A stretch of DNA of 30,198 nt from Micropruina sp. (GTDB lineage: Bacteria > Actinomycetota > Actinomycetes > Propionibacteriales > Propionibacteriaceae), in assembly GCA_016711105.1 (NCBI GenBank), contig JADJTO010000022.1:1-30198 (forward strand), written 5' to 3'. Within the stretch, counting starts at the first letter, position 1. Each line of letters opens with the position of its first letter. Below the pieces are notes generated by a model. It worked only from the letters and a program-made list of their open reading frames with translations. It did no database searches and had not been told where the DNA came from. The translations under genes and the position numbers were made by a program. Below, one piece after another: positions 8,767 to 15,959 of this stretch.

Positions 8767-9522
8767 GTGCACGTCTCCCGGATTGGATTCACCTCGCTGA
8801 AGGGGGCCCGCCACGTGGGCCGCCCGTCTGTCGACCTCGCCCTTGACGGGCCGCTCGGGGATCGCGTGTTCTGTCTGGTCGACCTGGCGCGCGAGCGGGT
8901 ACTCCGCACTGTCGAGAACCCGACTTTGGTGCAGACGCGGGCTTGGTGGGACGCCGATGTGCTGACCGTGACGCTGCCCGGCGCCACCGTTGAGGGCGTC
9001 CCGGCACTCACCGGCGAGGCCCGCCACCTCGATTATTGGGGCCGGCGGGTGGCGCTCGAGTTCGTCGACGGGCCGTGGGCGGCGGCCTATTCCAGGCACC
9101 TGGGGTACGACGTGGTGCTGGCCCGGTCCACCGGGGGCGACGTCGTGTACGGCGCCAGTGTCAGCCTGGTCACCAACGGTTCGCTGGACGAGCTCACCCG
9201 CCGGGTCGGCACTCGGATGCTCGACTCGCAACTGCGCGCGACGTTCACCGTGCACACCGACGCACCGCATCGCGAGGACGCCTGGATCGGTCGGCGAGTC
9301 ACCCTCGGTGAGGCCGAAGTTGAGGTCCAGGGGGCCATTCCGCGCTGCCACGTGATCGATCTCGACCCCGACACCGGGGTTCGTCGCACCGACGCGATGA
9401 GGGCGCTGGCGGACTATCGCCGGCAGCGTAACCAGGTCGTGTTCGGGGTGGACGCCGTCGTGACGAAGCCCGGTCGGGTCTCCCAGGGCGATGCGGTCGC
9501 TGTGCTCGGCGCCGCAGAGTGA
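8767..9522 (+). CDS. MOSC domain protein
   Basis: Encodes 251 aa from the GTG at 8767. The N-terminal third (VHVSRIGFTSLKGARH, GDRVFCLVD, NPTLVQTRA) is the MOSC N-terminal beta-barrel. The C-terminal part carries the MOSC signature LRATFTVHTDAPHREDAWIG and then VQGAIPRCHVIDLDPDTG, where C194 is the conserved cysteine that binds sulfur or the molybdenum cofactor. Such proteins either deliver sulfur to metal-sulfur clusters or are molybdenum-dependent reductases of N-hydroxylated compounds (YiiM/mARC-like). There is no molybdenum-cofactor gene nearby. CACAGT, 6 nt before the start, may be a weak leaderless -10. The gene is intact. Confidence 0.88.
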   Translation: MHVSRIGFTSLKGARHVGRPSVDLALDGPLGDRVFCLVDLARERVLRTVENPTLVQTRAWWDADVLTVTLPGATVEGVPALTGEARHLDYWGRRVALEFVDGPWAAAYSRHLGYDVVLARSTGGDVVYGASVSLVTNGSLDELTRRVGTRMLDSQLRATFTVHTDAPHREDAWIGRRVTLGEAEVEVQGAIPRCHVIDLDPDTGVRRTDAMRALADYRRQRNQVVFGVDAVVTKPGRVSQGDAVAVLGAAE

Positions 9523-9598
9523 CCCACGCCCCATCGGGTGACCGCGGCACCTGAGTCCCCGCGGTCGGTGTCGAGGGCCAACCTCGGCAGGGCGGTCG

Positions 9599-10060
9599 TC
9601 AGCGGGGTGGGCGGACGGCCGCCCTTCGTGCTGTCCAGGCCCCGGTCGCCCACAGTGCCCAGGCCACGAGGAGCGGCTGGAAGAACAGCCGCGCCAGTCG
9701 GGCGTCGTCGCTGCTGAGTCCGAAGGCGTCGGTACGCCTCGTGTACTGATCGATGTTGCCCGGGAACACCGCGATCAGGAACGCCGCCGCCACCCAGCCG
9801 ACCGCCGGGCGAAGTTCCCGCGGCGCAACGATCACCGCTGCCCCGAGGCCGACCTCGACCACGCCAGAGGCGACCACAACGGCGTCGGGGTCGAGCGGGA
9901 TCCACGGGGGCACCAAGGCTTGAAACTCCTGTCGCAAGGCGCTGACGTGGGCGATCCCGGCGGCAGCCAAGAACCCGCCGAGCAGGACGCGGCCCACAGT
10001 CCTCAGCGTGTCGGCGCTCGGCGGAGATGAATCAGTCAGGCGTGTGCGCTCGGACTCCAT
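9599..10060 (-). CDS. DoxX-like membrane protein
   Basis: Encodes 153 aa from the ATG at 10060 (MESERTRLTDSS). Four hydrophobic segments are seen: VGRVLLGGFLAAAGIAH, VVVASGVVEVGLGAAVIV, VGWVAAAFLIAVFPGN and FQPLLVAWALWATGAW. The conserved 'AGiaH....F..lVPpWiP' block and the later VFPGNIDQY place it in the DoxX-like family. These are small integral membrane proteins; some take part in oxidative-stress complexes, but most are uncharacterised. It is divergent from the phd-relE operon, and the 87-nt shared intergenic region carries the operator described below. Confidence 0.8.
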   Translation of the reverse strand: MESERTRLTDSSPPSADTLRTVGRVLLGGFLAAAGIAHVSALRQEFQALVPPWIPLDPDAVVVASGVVEVGLGAAVIVAPRELRPAVGWVAAAFLIAVFPGNIDQYTRRTDAFGLSSDDARLARLFFQPLLVAWALWATGAWTARRAAVRPPR

Positions 10061-10105
10061 GGTCGAAGTATGTGGCCATGCCCTCAATGGCAGACAGTCT
10101 GCGCT

Positions 10106-10119
10106 GAAATGTACATTTC
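10106..10119. promoter_or_regulatory. TGTACA-core palindrome, probable Phd/YefM operator
   Basis: GAAATGTACATTTC is a perfect 14-bp palindrome. Its centre lies about 36 bp upstream of the antitoxin start and covers the expected -35 position of the leaderless promoter at 10135-10140. E. coli YefM-YoeB is known to bind palindromes with a TGTACA core, so the site fits autoregulation by the antitoxin family encoded just downstream. It could also affect the divergent DoxX-like gene. Confidence 0.75.
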
Positions 10120-10134
10120 CGCTGTTTCGGCGGG

Positions 10135-10140
10135 TAGCGT
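10135..10140 (+). promoter_or_regulatory. Candidate leaderless -10 of phd-relE
   Basis: TAGCGT is followed by 7 nt and the ATG at 10148. No Shine-Dalgarno sequence is present. The TGTACA palindrome lies over the expected -35 position. Confidence 0.5.
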
Positions 10141-10147
10141 TGTTGGC

Positions 10148-10411
10148 ATGACCGAGATGACGGTGAGCGACGCCAGGGCGCGCCTGGCGGATGTCGTGGA
10201 TGCGGCAAGGGTGAGACACGACCCGGTGTACCTGACTCGTCGCGGGCAGCGGGTGGCCGCGGTCATCGACGCCGACGACCTCGATCGGCTGATCGTGGCC
10301 GCCGAGGAGTTGGCCGACCTTGAGGCAGCCCGTGCGGCACGTGCCGAGATCGCCGAGGGTGAGCGTGCGATCCCATGGGAGCAGGTCAAGGCGGACCTCG
10401 GCCTGGCATGA
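10148..10411 (+). CDS. Phd/YefM-family antitoxin
   Basis: Encodes 87 aa. The N-terminal DNA-binding fold reads MTEMTVSDARARLADVVDAA, then VYLTRRGQRVAAVIDADDLD. Both blocks (dAR..L..vv..a and 'itrrG.rvAvlv....') are classic for Phd/YefM antitoxins. The C-terminal half (EELADLEAARAARAEI, AIPWEQVKADLGLA) is a charged, presumably disordered or helical toxin-binding tail. The stop overlaps the relE start (ATGA). The antitoxin should dimerise, bind the palindrome at 10106-10119 and, in complex with RelE, repress the operon. An ATG upstream in the same frame exists, but it lies on the operator. Confidence 0.9.
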   Translation: MTEMTVSDARARLADVVDAARVRHDPVYLTRRGQRVAAVIDADDLDRLIVAAEELADLEAARAARAEIAEGERAIPWEQVKADLGLA

Positions 10412-10671
10412 GCTACCGCATCGAGGTGGCGCCAGCTGCCGCTCGACAGTTACGGAAGCTGGACCAGGTCGCCCTCAGGCGGGTTCAGGCGGCGATCGAG
10501 CTGTTGGCCAGCGAACCCCGGCCCAACGGGGCCAAGAAGTTGGTCGGCGGGGAGGGCGATATGCGCGTCCGTACCGGCGACTATCGGATCGTGTACGAGG
10601 TCCACGACCGCGTGCTTCTCGTCCTCGTGGTTGCCGTGGGCCACCGCCGCGATATCTACGAACGCAGATAG
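10408..10671 (+). CDS. relE: RelE/ParE-family toxin
   Basis: Encodes 87 aa, starting within the antitoxin stop codon. The RelE fold is readily seen: YRIEVAPAAARQLRKLDQ (first strand and helix), then RVQAAIELLASEPRPNGAKK, the core strand block GDMRVRTGDYRIVYEVHDR, and LLVLVVAVGHRRDIYERR at the C-terminus. The Arg residues of the core strands and the terminal HRRDIY resemble those that RelE-type toxins use to cleave ribosome-bound mRNA. RelE/YoeB-type RNase activity is more likely than ParE gyrase poisoning, but sequence alone does not settle this. The gene is intact. Confidence 0.9.
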   Translation: MSYRIEVAPAAARQLRKLDQVALRRVQAAIELLASEPRPNGAKKLVGGEGDMRVRTGDYRIVYEVHDRVLLVLVVAVGHRRDIYERR

Positions 10672-10741
10672 CTGATGGGTCTTGTCGCCGTGGTGTGAGC
10701 ACTCGTCCAGCGATGAGGCCCACGCCTGCTGAGACCGCCGG

Positions 10742-11275
10742 TCAGAGCTGGATGAGCGTCCGTTGCTCGCTCCTGCGCCAGGGGCGTCGCACTGCAGGAA
10801 CGGTGACTGCGGATGCCACCAACCGGGCCTTCAAAGAAGCGAGCAGACCGTCGTACTCCGCCTCGGCGAACGCGTAGGAGAGCGAGACCTCCAGCGGCAC
10901 GAATCCTGGCACTCGGGGGGTCTGCCAGCCGAAGTCCGACCAGCTCACCGTGCCCTCGTCCCGGGTGACGCGGGTACTGAGCGCACCGCATTCGAGATCC
11001 CCGCACAGTTGGCAGATGAGAATCGCGGCGCGACCGTCGGGGAACTCGCCGGCGCTAGACCGGGCTAGGCCGTCGAGCCACTCGAGCGCAGTTTCAAGAT
11101 CCCAACCGGACACCAAATTCGTTGAGTCGTCCGGAGGGTTCGCCCAACCCAGCTTGGTGCGCAGCGCCTCCCCGTTCACGGTCCAGTCAAGAAAGCGCGA
11201 TTCGGCCACTCTGGTGGGATTGCCGCCCAGCATCGTGGCGTGGAGAAACGTCTCCACCACACCAAGCGAGTCCAT
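10742..11275 (-). CDS. Conserved hypothetical protein with CxxCGDLxCG motif
   Basis: Encodes 177 aa from the ATG at 11275. The centre carries ILICQLCGDLECGALS, a CxxC-GDLxCG motif, followed by VTRDEGTVSWSDFGWQTP. I recall this combination in uncharacterised actinobacterial proteins; no biochemical role is known to me. The cysteines could bind a metal. No signal peptide or membrane segment is present. TACCCT, 6 nt before the ATG, indicates a leaderless start. It is convergent with relE (70 nt gap). Confidence 0.7.
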   Translation of the reverse strand: MDSLGVVETFLHATMLGGNPTRVAESRFLDWTVNGEALRTKLGWANPPDDSTNLVSGWDLETALEWLDGLARSSAGEFPDGRAAILICQLCGDLECGALSTRVTRDEGTVSWSDFGWQTPRVPGFVPLEVSLSYAFAEAEYDGLLASLKARLVASAVTVPAVRRPWRRSEQRTLIQL

Positions 11276-11281
11276 CAGGCA

Positions 11282-11287
11282 AGGGTA
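11282..11287 (-). promoter_or_regulatory. Candidate leaderless -10
   Basis: On the reverse strand TACCCT lies 6 nt before the ATG at 11275. No ribosome-binding site is visible. Confidence 0.45.
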
Positions 11288-11359
11288 GGTGCTGGGGACC
11301 TGTGTCGCGTCCGATAGGAAGTGCGCGCCATTGCCGCGGACACGGCAGGACCGATTCGG

Positions 11360-11698
11360 CTAGCTCGCCGGGTCGTACATGAACTCACGGAGCTCTTGCG
11401 AGCAACGGCACGCTGCGGCGATCTTCCTTGCCCATTCGACTGCGTCCTCGCGGGTCGGCAGTTCCAGCACGGTGAACCCGCCCGTGTGTTTGGAGCCCGG
11501 ATAGATCTCGGTGGTCACAGACCCGTCCGCGGAGACGAGGACGGGGCCGACTTGCTCGTCGATCCCGCCGCCGAACACGTAGACGCCGGCGGCCTTCGAC
11601 TCCTCGATCACGGCGTGGGATTCGGCGACGACTATCGGGAACTCCTCGTCGGTGAGCACCATGGCTTCGCTGGGGAAGGAGATGAGGTACTTGGTCAT
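11360..11698 (-). CDS. YciI-related (DGPF-type) protein
   Basis: Encodes 112 aa from the ATG at 11698: MTKYLISFPSEAMVL, AESHAVIEESKAAG, VYVFGGGIDEQVGPVLV, GSKHTGGFTVLELPTREDAVEW and AACRCSQELREF. The pattern of a ferredoxin-like alpha/beta unit, the 'H..v.ee...aG' helix, the Gly-rich strand and the closing 'ggf.vle..treeA.eWA' is typical of YciI-like/YCII-related domain proteins of about 110-120 aa. These are often annotated as dehydrogenase-like or linked to ECF sigma factors. None is adjacent here and the function is open. The gene is intact. Confidence 0.82.
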   Translation of the reverse strand: MTKYLISFPSEAMVLTDEEFPIVVAESHAVIEESKAAGVYVFGGGIDEQVGPVLVSADGSVTTEIYPGSKHTGGFTVLELPTREDAVEWARKIAAACRCSQELREFMYDPAS

Positions 11699-11830
11699 GC
11701 TGAGATGTTGCCGCGAAGGCGGGCAAAAGGCCCGGCGACCCGCGCGTGAACATCCAGAACAGCGACGGCCAAGCCAAGCCCTATCAGGTGCGGAGGTGCT
11801 GGCCGCAAGCGACGAGAAGGAGGCGAATTG

Positions 11831-12178
11831 ATGTCCACGTTCCCAGGTGTCGACGTGTCCCGGTACACCTACCGGGTGATGTGGTCGGTAGAGGATGGTG
11901 AGTTCGTCGCCACGTGTGTGGAGTTCCCATCGCTGTCGTGGCTGGCGGACTCGCAGCCTGCGGCGTTACAGGGGCTGGTCGATCTGGTCGCCGACACCGT
12001 GACCGCTCTGACGGCGGAGGGCGAAGCGGTTCCGGAACCGATGGCGCAGCGAACCTACTCTGGCAAGTTCAACCTCCGGGTAGGTGCGGGCCTGCATCGT
12101 CGTCTGGCGATCAAGGCCGCCGAGGAGCACCTCAGCCTCAACCAGTACGTCATCCGGCGTCTCTCCGAGGCGTCCTGA
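11831..12178 (+). CDS. hicB: HicB-family antitoxin, solitary
   Basis: Encodes 115 aa from the ATG at 11831, with a good Shine-Dalgarno sequence (GAAGGAGG) 7-8 nt upstream. The N-terminal part YTYRVMWSVEDGEFVATCVE and FPSLSWLADSQPAAL is the degenerate RNase-H-like HicB domain. The C-terminal part FNLRVGAGLHRRLAIKAAEE and SLNQYVIRRLSEA is a ribbon-helix-helix DNA-binding domain. HicB normally neutralises the HicA mRNA interferase, usually encoded just upstream. No HicA-like sequence lies on either side, so this is a solitary copy that may act only as a DNA-binding regulator. Confidence 0.88.
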   Translation: MSTFPGVDVSRYTYRVMWSVEDGEFVATCVEFPSLSWLADSQPAALQGLVDLVADTVTALTAEGEAVPEPMAQRTYSGKFNLRVGAGLHRRLAIKAAEEHLSLNQYVIRRLSEAS

Positions 12179-12220
12179 GCCAACCTCGAGATAGATGCGC
12201 ATCTGCGCCGTCGTGAGGAC

Positions 12221-12827
12221 TCAGGGCACTCCATCTAAGGTGCGCGGTAGCTCGCCGTGCAGAACGTGCCCGACCCTCGACCAAGCCAGGCCGGCCAGGA
12301 AGTAGGCGAACGCCCCGAAGATGCGGAACCCGCCGATCGGGTCGGCGAGATCCTGCCGGGACGAAGGCGACTATCATCCCCGCTCCAAGGAGACCGCCCA
12401 GGACGAGCAGGGACGTGCGCACCGTGCTGTGGTCGGGCCGAGGTCGAAGCCCGGCGGCCAGCAGGACAGCGCCGACCGCCTGCACAGGCAGGAAGAACGG
12501 CGCGTTGATTGCCTGCACGGCGACGTCGAGCACCGCCGGGACGACCAGGGCTGCGCACAGCAGTCCGTGACCGGCAGCAGCCAACGTGCTCGGTGTCGCG
12601 AGGCGATCCCGCAGTGCGATCAGTCCTGCCGCAAGGAGGCTGTTGGGGACAACGCCGAGCAGCATTCCCCAGAAGTGCACATCCCGGCCGAGGAACTCAT
12701 TGTCCTCCTGGTATGTGGTCGGTCCGTGAAGCCAGGTGTAGACCAGCCAGAGCGCAGCCATCAGCAGACCGCCAGCAAGGATTACCCAGGGGGCCGCTGC
12801 CTTGATCGACCACCTCGACGTGGTCAT
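12221..12827 (-). pseudogene. Multi-pass membrane protein, one frameshift
   Basis: From the ATG at 12827 the frame encodes five hydrophobic segments, including PWVILAGGLLMAALWLVY, FWGMLLGVVPNSLLAAG, HGLLCAALVVPAVLDVAV, LPVQAVGAVLLAAGL and LLVLGGLLGAGMIVAF. At about 12350 the frame changes. The natural continuation LADPIGGFRIFGAFAYFLAG, then LAWSRVGHVLHGELPR, lies in another frame and ends at the TGA at 12221. This gives a membrane protein of about 201 aa of unknown function, with one 1-2 nt indel separating its two parts. TACGTT, 6 nt before the ATG, supports a leaderless start. It is convergent with hicB. Confidence 0.65.
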
Positions 12828-12833
12828 GCTCGA

Positions 12834-12839
12834 AACGTA
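12834..12839 (-). promoter_or_regulatory. Candidate leaderless -10
   Basis: TACGTT on the reverse strand lies 6 nt before the ATG at 12827. Confidence 0.45.
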
Positions 12840-12968
12840 TTCGGCAATGCTCCGGGTGTCGAGCTTCGGGCGGTCGAATGGTGGCTTAGTGGCATTGCGT
12901 CATTCCTAGAGGTACTCGAGCAGTGCCGTGACTCAGCCTGTGAACGCACACAGGCCATGCGCGTTTGT

Positions 12969-13000
12969 GATATCGCAGGCGGAGGAGATTACGATATCGC
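12969..13000. promoter_or_regulatory. Tandem GATATCGC repeats before the GyrI-like gene
   Basis: GATATCGC occurs at 12969-12976 and again at 12993-13000, 24 bp apart. The second copy sits in the 8-bp palindrome CGATATCG. TTGTGA (12965-12970) and TACGAT (12990-12995) could form a promoter with a long 19-bp spacer, so the repeats would overlap its -35 and -10. The position, 40-70 nt before the start at 13041, suits an operator. Confidence 0.4.
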
Positions 13001-13040
13001 GCATCGACACACCTCTCCCTCCTGGAAAGGAGTCATCGCC

Positions 13041-13676
13041 GTGAACGAACCTGTGCACTACCGGCCGGTCAACGCTCTCACCGTGTATGCCACCTCGGGC
13101 GTCGCCTCGGGAAGTGGCCCGGAGAATGTCGGCTCCGTGGTCGACACGATCATCACCCGACTGGATGCTGCGCTCAACGCCGCCGGAAGGCCAATGATCG
13201 AGCCGGGCGTGTTCTGGTACGAGGCTGCTGAGGGGGATGACCTCACGGTGCACGTGTCGTACCTCGCCGAGCACGAGCCTGTGCCCGGCGACGGCTATGA
13301 CGTCGTCACGTTGCCGGCGGTGGAGACGATGGCAACGCTCCTGCACTGCGGCGACATGTCCGGCATAGGCGAATCGTGGTCGACGCTGATGCAGCGCGTG
13401 ATCGAGGACGGCTACCGGTTGGCGGGCCCCGGCCGAGAGGTGTACCTCCGGGCGGAAGGCCACGAGCCCGGCCCCGACTGGGTGACCGAACTGCAAGTGC
13501 CGGTGGAGAAGGCCTGTGTGGTGGACTCGCCTGGCAGTGAAGCGGAGGGCACCGACACGGTGGATGGGTCTCCCGAACACCGTTCACACCCGGAGGCATT
13601 CTCGTTGAAGGGCGAGGAGTTGGCCGAGACGACTGCTCAGATGTCAGGCGATGGACGCTGCCTCGCCGACCCGTGA
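13041..13676 (+). CDS. GyrI-like small-molecule-binding (effector-binding) domain protein
   Basis: Encodes 211 aa from the GTG at 13041, preceded by GGAAAGGA about 10 nt upstream. The text matches a GyrI-like/AraC effector-binding domain: VHYRPVNALTVYATSG, a long helix VVDTIITRLDAALNAAGRP, then GVFWYEAAEGDDLTVHVSY, then LPAVETMATLLHCGDMSGIG and ESWSTLMQRVIEDGYRLAG, ending in EVYLRAEG and VTELQVPVEK. In MerR regulators this domain senses hydrophobic ligands, but no HTH is fused here. Stand-alone forms bind or hydrolyse small molecules. The last 40 residues are low-complexity and probably disordered. The 3' end overlaps the convergent membrane protein gene by 33 nt. Confidence 0.82.
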   Translation: MNEPVHYRPVNALTVYATSGVASGSGPENVGSVVDTIITRLDAALNAAGRPMIEPGVFWYEAAEGDDLTVHVSYLAEHEPVPGDGYDVVTLPAVETMATLLHCGDMSGIGESWSTLMQRVIEDGYRLAGPGREVYLRAEGHEPGPDWVTELQVPVEKACVVDSPGSEAEGTDTVDGSPEHRSHPEAFSLKGEELAETTAQMSGDGRCLADP

Positions 13677-14240
13677 CTCCGACGGCATCGAGGTCGCGCG
13701 GTTAGCGCGCCACCAGAGGACCCCGGTTGCGCTGGCCGCCAGCAGGCACATCGCGACGGTGACATAGCCGGATCCCGGTGGGGCATCCCAGTTGGCGTCG
13801 CTGACGGCGATGGCGACGACGTATTCGGCGATCTGGTGGACCAGGCCGGCCGAGGTCGCGGCAAGAGCAACAATCGCGTACCGGGCCAACAGCAGCCCCT
13901 CCACCCCGGCCGCACCGAGAGCGAGCAACGCGAGCAGCACAGACAACTCGATCAGAACCACGAGCGCACGGCCGATCAAGTCGTCGACCGCGGCGGTGCC
14001 GAACGACAACGCGACGGCGTCGATCACCAGCGCGATCCCCAGGAGCCCCGGGAGCGCGGCGATCAGCGTGACCGTTTTCGACACCTGCAGGGCAGGCCAC
14101 AGCACGAGCCAGGCAGCCGCCAGCAGGATCGCAGCGGCGGCGCCCAGCGAACCCACCAGCGTCCAGCCCGCGCGACGCCTACTACTCCCGGACCCAAAGT
14201 CGCAACCCCGCCGAGAGGGGCAGAAGTGCGGCATTTCCAC
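13644..14240 (-). CDS. Integral membrane protein of unknown function
   Basis: Encodes 198 aa from a GTG at 14240, with an ATG two codons later. After a basic N-terminus (RRRAGW) come five or six hydrophobic helices: LVGSLGAAAAILLAAAWLVL, TLIAALPGLLGIALVIDAVA, ALVVLIELSVLLALLALGAA, YAIVALAATSAGLVHQIAEY, YVVAIAVSD and VAMCLLAASATGVLWW. No catalytic motif is recognised. TACTAT (14247-14252), 6 nt before the GTG, supports leaderless initiation at that codon. Its last 33 nt overlap the GyrI-like gene tail-to-tail. Confidence 0.6.
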   Translation of the reverse strand: MEMPHFCPSRRGCDFGSGSSRRRAGWTLVGSLGAAAAILLAAAWLVLWPALQVSKTVTLIAALPGLLGIALVIDAVALSFGTAAVDDLIGRALVVLIELSVLLALLALGAAGVEGLLLARYAIVALAATSAGLVHQIAEYVVAIAVSDANWDAPPGSGYVTVAMCLLAASATGVLWWRANRATSMPSESRVGEAASIA

Positions 14241-14246
14241 CCGGCG

Positions 14247-14252
14247 ATAGTA
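14247..14252 (-). promoter_or_regulatory. Candidate leaderless -10
   Basis: TACTAT on the reverse strand is followed by 6 nt and the GTG at 14240. It is the closest match to TATAAT among the leaderless candidates in this window. Confidence 0.5.
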
Positions 14253-14469
14253 GGGATCCGACGGCTAGCGTTGCATCACGTGGTCTCCCCCCATCCGGTG
14301 CATTGTGCCCTGGTTCCGCCGGGGGAAGACGCGCCCGGCGGAGGAGCCTCATCGTGACAACTGACCTAAATGCACCAATCCCGCCCGGATGGGTTGGGGG
14401 GTTTGTCCAAAAGCATCCTGCTTTTGCCTATCCCACACCGACCTCAGTTCGCTGCCCATGCTCGGTAAC

Positions 14470-15339
14470 ATGGACAACATTGACCTGCTCGATCGCCAAC
14501 AGGCCGTTCTGTGGCCGGAGTTCAGTTGGGAAACGGTGCCCGGAGACGCAGCGTCGAGGTGCTTTCAAATGTTTGCGCCCGACATCTCCCGGATCGGCTA
14601 CACCGACACTGGGCGGGTTTACTCGATCATTTGTCCCCAGCAGGGGAGCTGTTCGCCATCGTTGGGATGCCTGAACGTGGAGGTCTCCGTCACCGGTCAG
14701 CGGGGGTGGGTCGACGAGTCGAACAAGGAGCTGGCGGCCGACATGACCGTCGAAGGCAAGATCTGGTTCAGCCCGAGCGCCCTTGAAACCCCGATGGTCA
14801 AGCTCCTGTGGACGTTGTTCGCAGACAATGGACTGCCCTTCCCGGCTGACAAGGCGAACGCGATCAGGGTCACGACCCACAAGGAGAACGACCCGACGCA
14901 GCCCATCTTCCCGGTGCGGGATGGCCAGAGCACGCTCTTCACGAGTCCTGACTTCGCCCTCCACCCCGAAGCGTGGCACGTGGGCAATGTGGAAGTGGAG
15001 ATCGGACCGATCGTCCCGACCGGCGACGCCGTCGTTGACGACTTCAATCAGCTCGTGATGGACGTGTTCAACCTGGCGTCAGGAAACCTCCTGCTGCCGG
15101 GCAATCTGTTGTCGTGGAACGTGTGGTTCTTTGAGCCACAACTGGTGGACAGGCAGGAATGGCGGGATCACGCCGAGAAGTGGCGTGAATCCATCGACGC
15201 CGACCACGGGAGCCCGGACGGCAATGGGACGTCACCGAGATACTTCGACGGCAGCCCGTTCTCGCCCGTCGAGGCCGTGATCGAAGAGGAGATCGACAAG
15301 ATCATCGCTTACATCAAAGCGCATCTGCTGCACCTGTGA
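14470..15339 (+). CDS. Unrecognised 289-aa soluble protein
   Basis: The ATG at 14470 opens MDNIDLLDRQQAVLWPEFSW; ATGs at 14458 and 14389 are in frame, but no ribosome site decides between them. I do not recognise a family. The sequence is acidic, has no signal peptide or membrane segment, and carries several Trp/Phe-rich strands: GRVYSIICPQQGSCSPSLGC with three Cys, EGKIWFSPSALETPMVKLLW, WHVGNVEVEIGPI and LLSWNVWFFEPQ. The C-terminus is a helix rich in Glu and Lys (VEAVIEEEIDKIIAYIKAHL). The length of the open frame and its codon bias support a real gene. It stands alone between a membrane protein gene and an HNH gene. Confidence 0.65.
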   Translation: MDNIDLLDRQQAVLWPEFSWETVPGDAASRCFQMFAPDISRIGYTDTGRVYSIICPQQGSCSPSLGCLNVEVSVTGQRGWVDESNKELAADMTVEGKIWFSPSALETPMVKLLWTLFADNGLPFPADKANAIRVTTHKENDPTQPIFPVRDGQSTLFTSPDFALHPEAWHVGNVEVEIGPIVPTGDAVVDDFNQLVMDVFNLASGNLLLPGNLLSWNVWFFEPQLVDRQEWRDHAEKWRESIDADHGSPDGNGTSPRYFDGSPFSPVEAVIEEEIDKIIAYIKAHLLHL

Positions 15340-15439
15340 ATCGCCGCGGCTGGCGGTCGCTGCGGCACGGACACTGCACCTCTGGCACAGTTCCGCGCCG
15401 CGCCCAGCCGGTGAAGCATCGATAACCCGTCCGGCGACG

Positions 15440-15445
15440 TAGTCT
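15440..15445 (+). promoter_or_regulatory. Candidate leaderless -10 of the HNH gene
   Basis: TAGTCT is followed by 6 nt and the ATG at 15452. No Shine-Dalgarno sequence is seen. Confidence 0.5.
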
Positions 15446-15451
15446 GCCCGG

Positions 15452-15838
15452 ATGGCTGTGAGCAGGAGTCGCCAGGCCCGTGCGTCAGTTCGCCGCAAGC
15501 GCCGACTGGAACGCATGGTGCACGACCTGACCGACGAGCAGTGGATCGCGCTGAAGGGCGCCTGGGCAGGCTGCGCCTACTGTGGCGCGACCGACGGGGC
15601 GCTGCAGCGTGACTGTGTCCTGCCGATCTCCCGTGGCGGGCGCTACACGCTGGACAATGTCGTTCCCGCCTGTCGCTCCTGCAACACCAGCAAATGCAAC
15701 GACGAAGTCACCAGCTGGCTGCGCCGCAAGCGGCTCGACGAACGAGCCTTCCTCCTGCGCCAGCTCGAGATCCGCAAGGCCCTGGGGCAGAGCTCCGCAC
15801 CCGAACTGGAGGAATGCGTGCCCGCACCGGCACTCTGA
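15452..15838 (+). CDS. HNH-type endonuclease domain protein with first His replaced by Cys
   Basis: Encodes 128 aa. A basic N-terminus (SRSRQARASVRRKRRLER) is followed by the HNH core: CAYCGATDG (first CxxC of the zinc knuckle), then LQRDCVLPISRGGRYTLDN, then VVPACRSCNTSKCN. In canonical HNH proteins the 'DHviPlsrGG' segment carries the catalytic His; here that position is Cys (RDCVLP). The Asn of TLDN and the second CxxC are kept. I recall the same RDCVLxISRGG text in other actinobacterial HNH proteins, so the change is probably inherited rather than a local mutation. The role could be DNA nicking or only DNA binding. No restriction or phage gene is adjacent. Confidence 0.85.
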   Translation: MAVSRSRQARASVRRKRRLERMVHDLTDEQWIALKGAWAGCAYCGATDGALQRDCVLPISRGGRYTLDNVVPACRSCNTSKCNDEVTSWLRRKRLDERAFLLRQLEIRKALGQSSAPELEECVPAPAL

Positions 15839-15959
15839 CCCGACTCACCCCAATGCGTCTACAGCGCCGAATCTTTGCGAGGTTTCTATCCACCTTTGGG
15901 GCCCAGTGCTGAACTCAAAACTTTCTGATCCGTGGGTGCGAACGTGACCTCTGTAGGGG

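Noticed and set aside
12321..13040. Upstream extension of the GyrI-like gene by 240 codons
   Set aside because: It runs antisense through the membrane-protein gene at 12221-12827 and lacks any domain; a ribosome site precedes the GTG at 13041.
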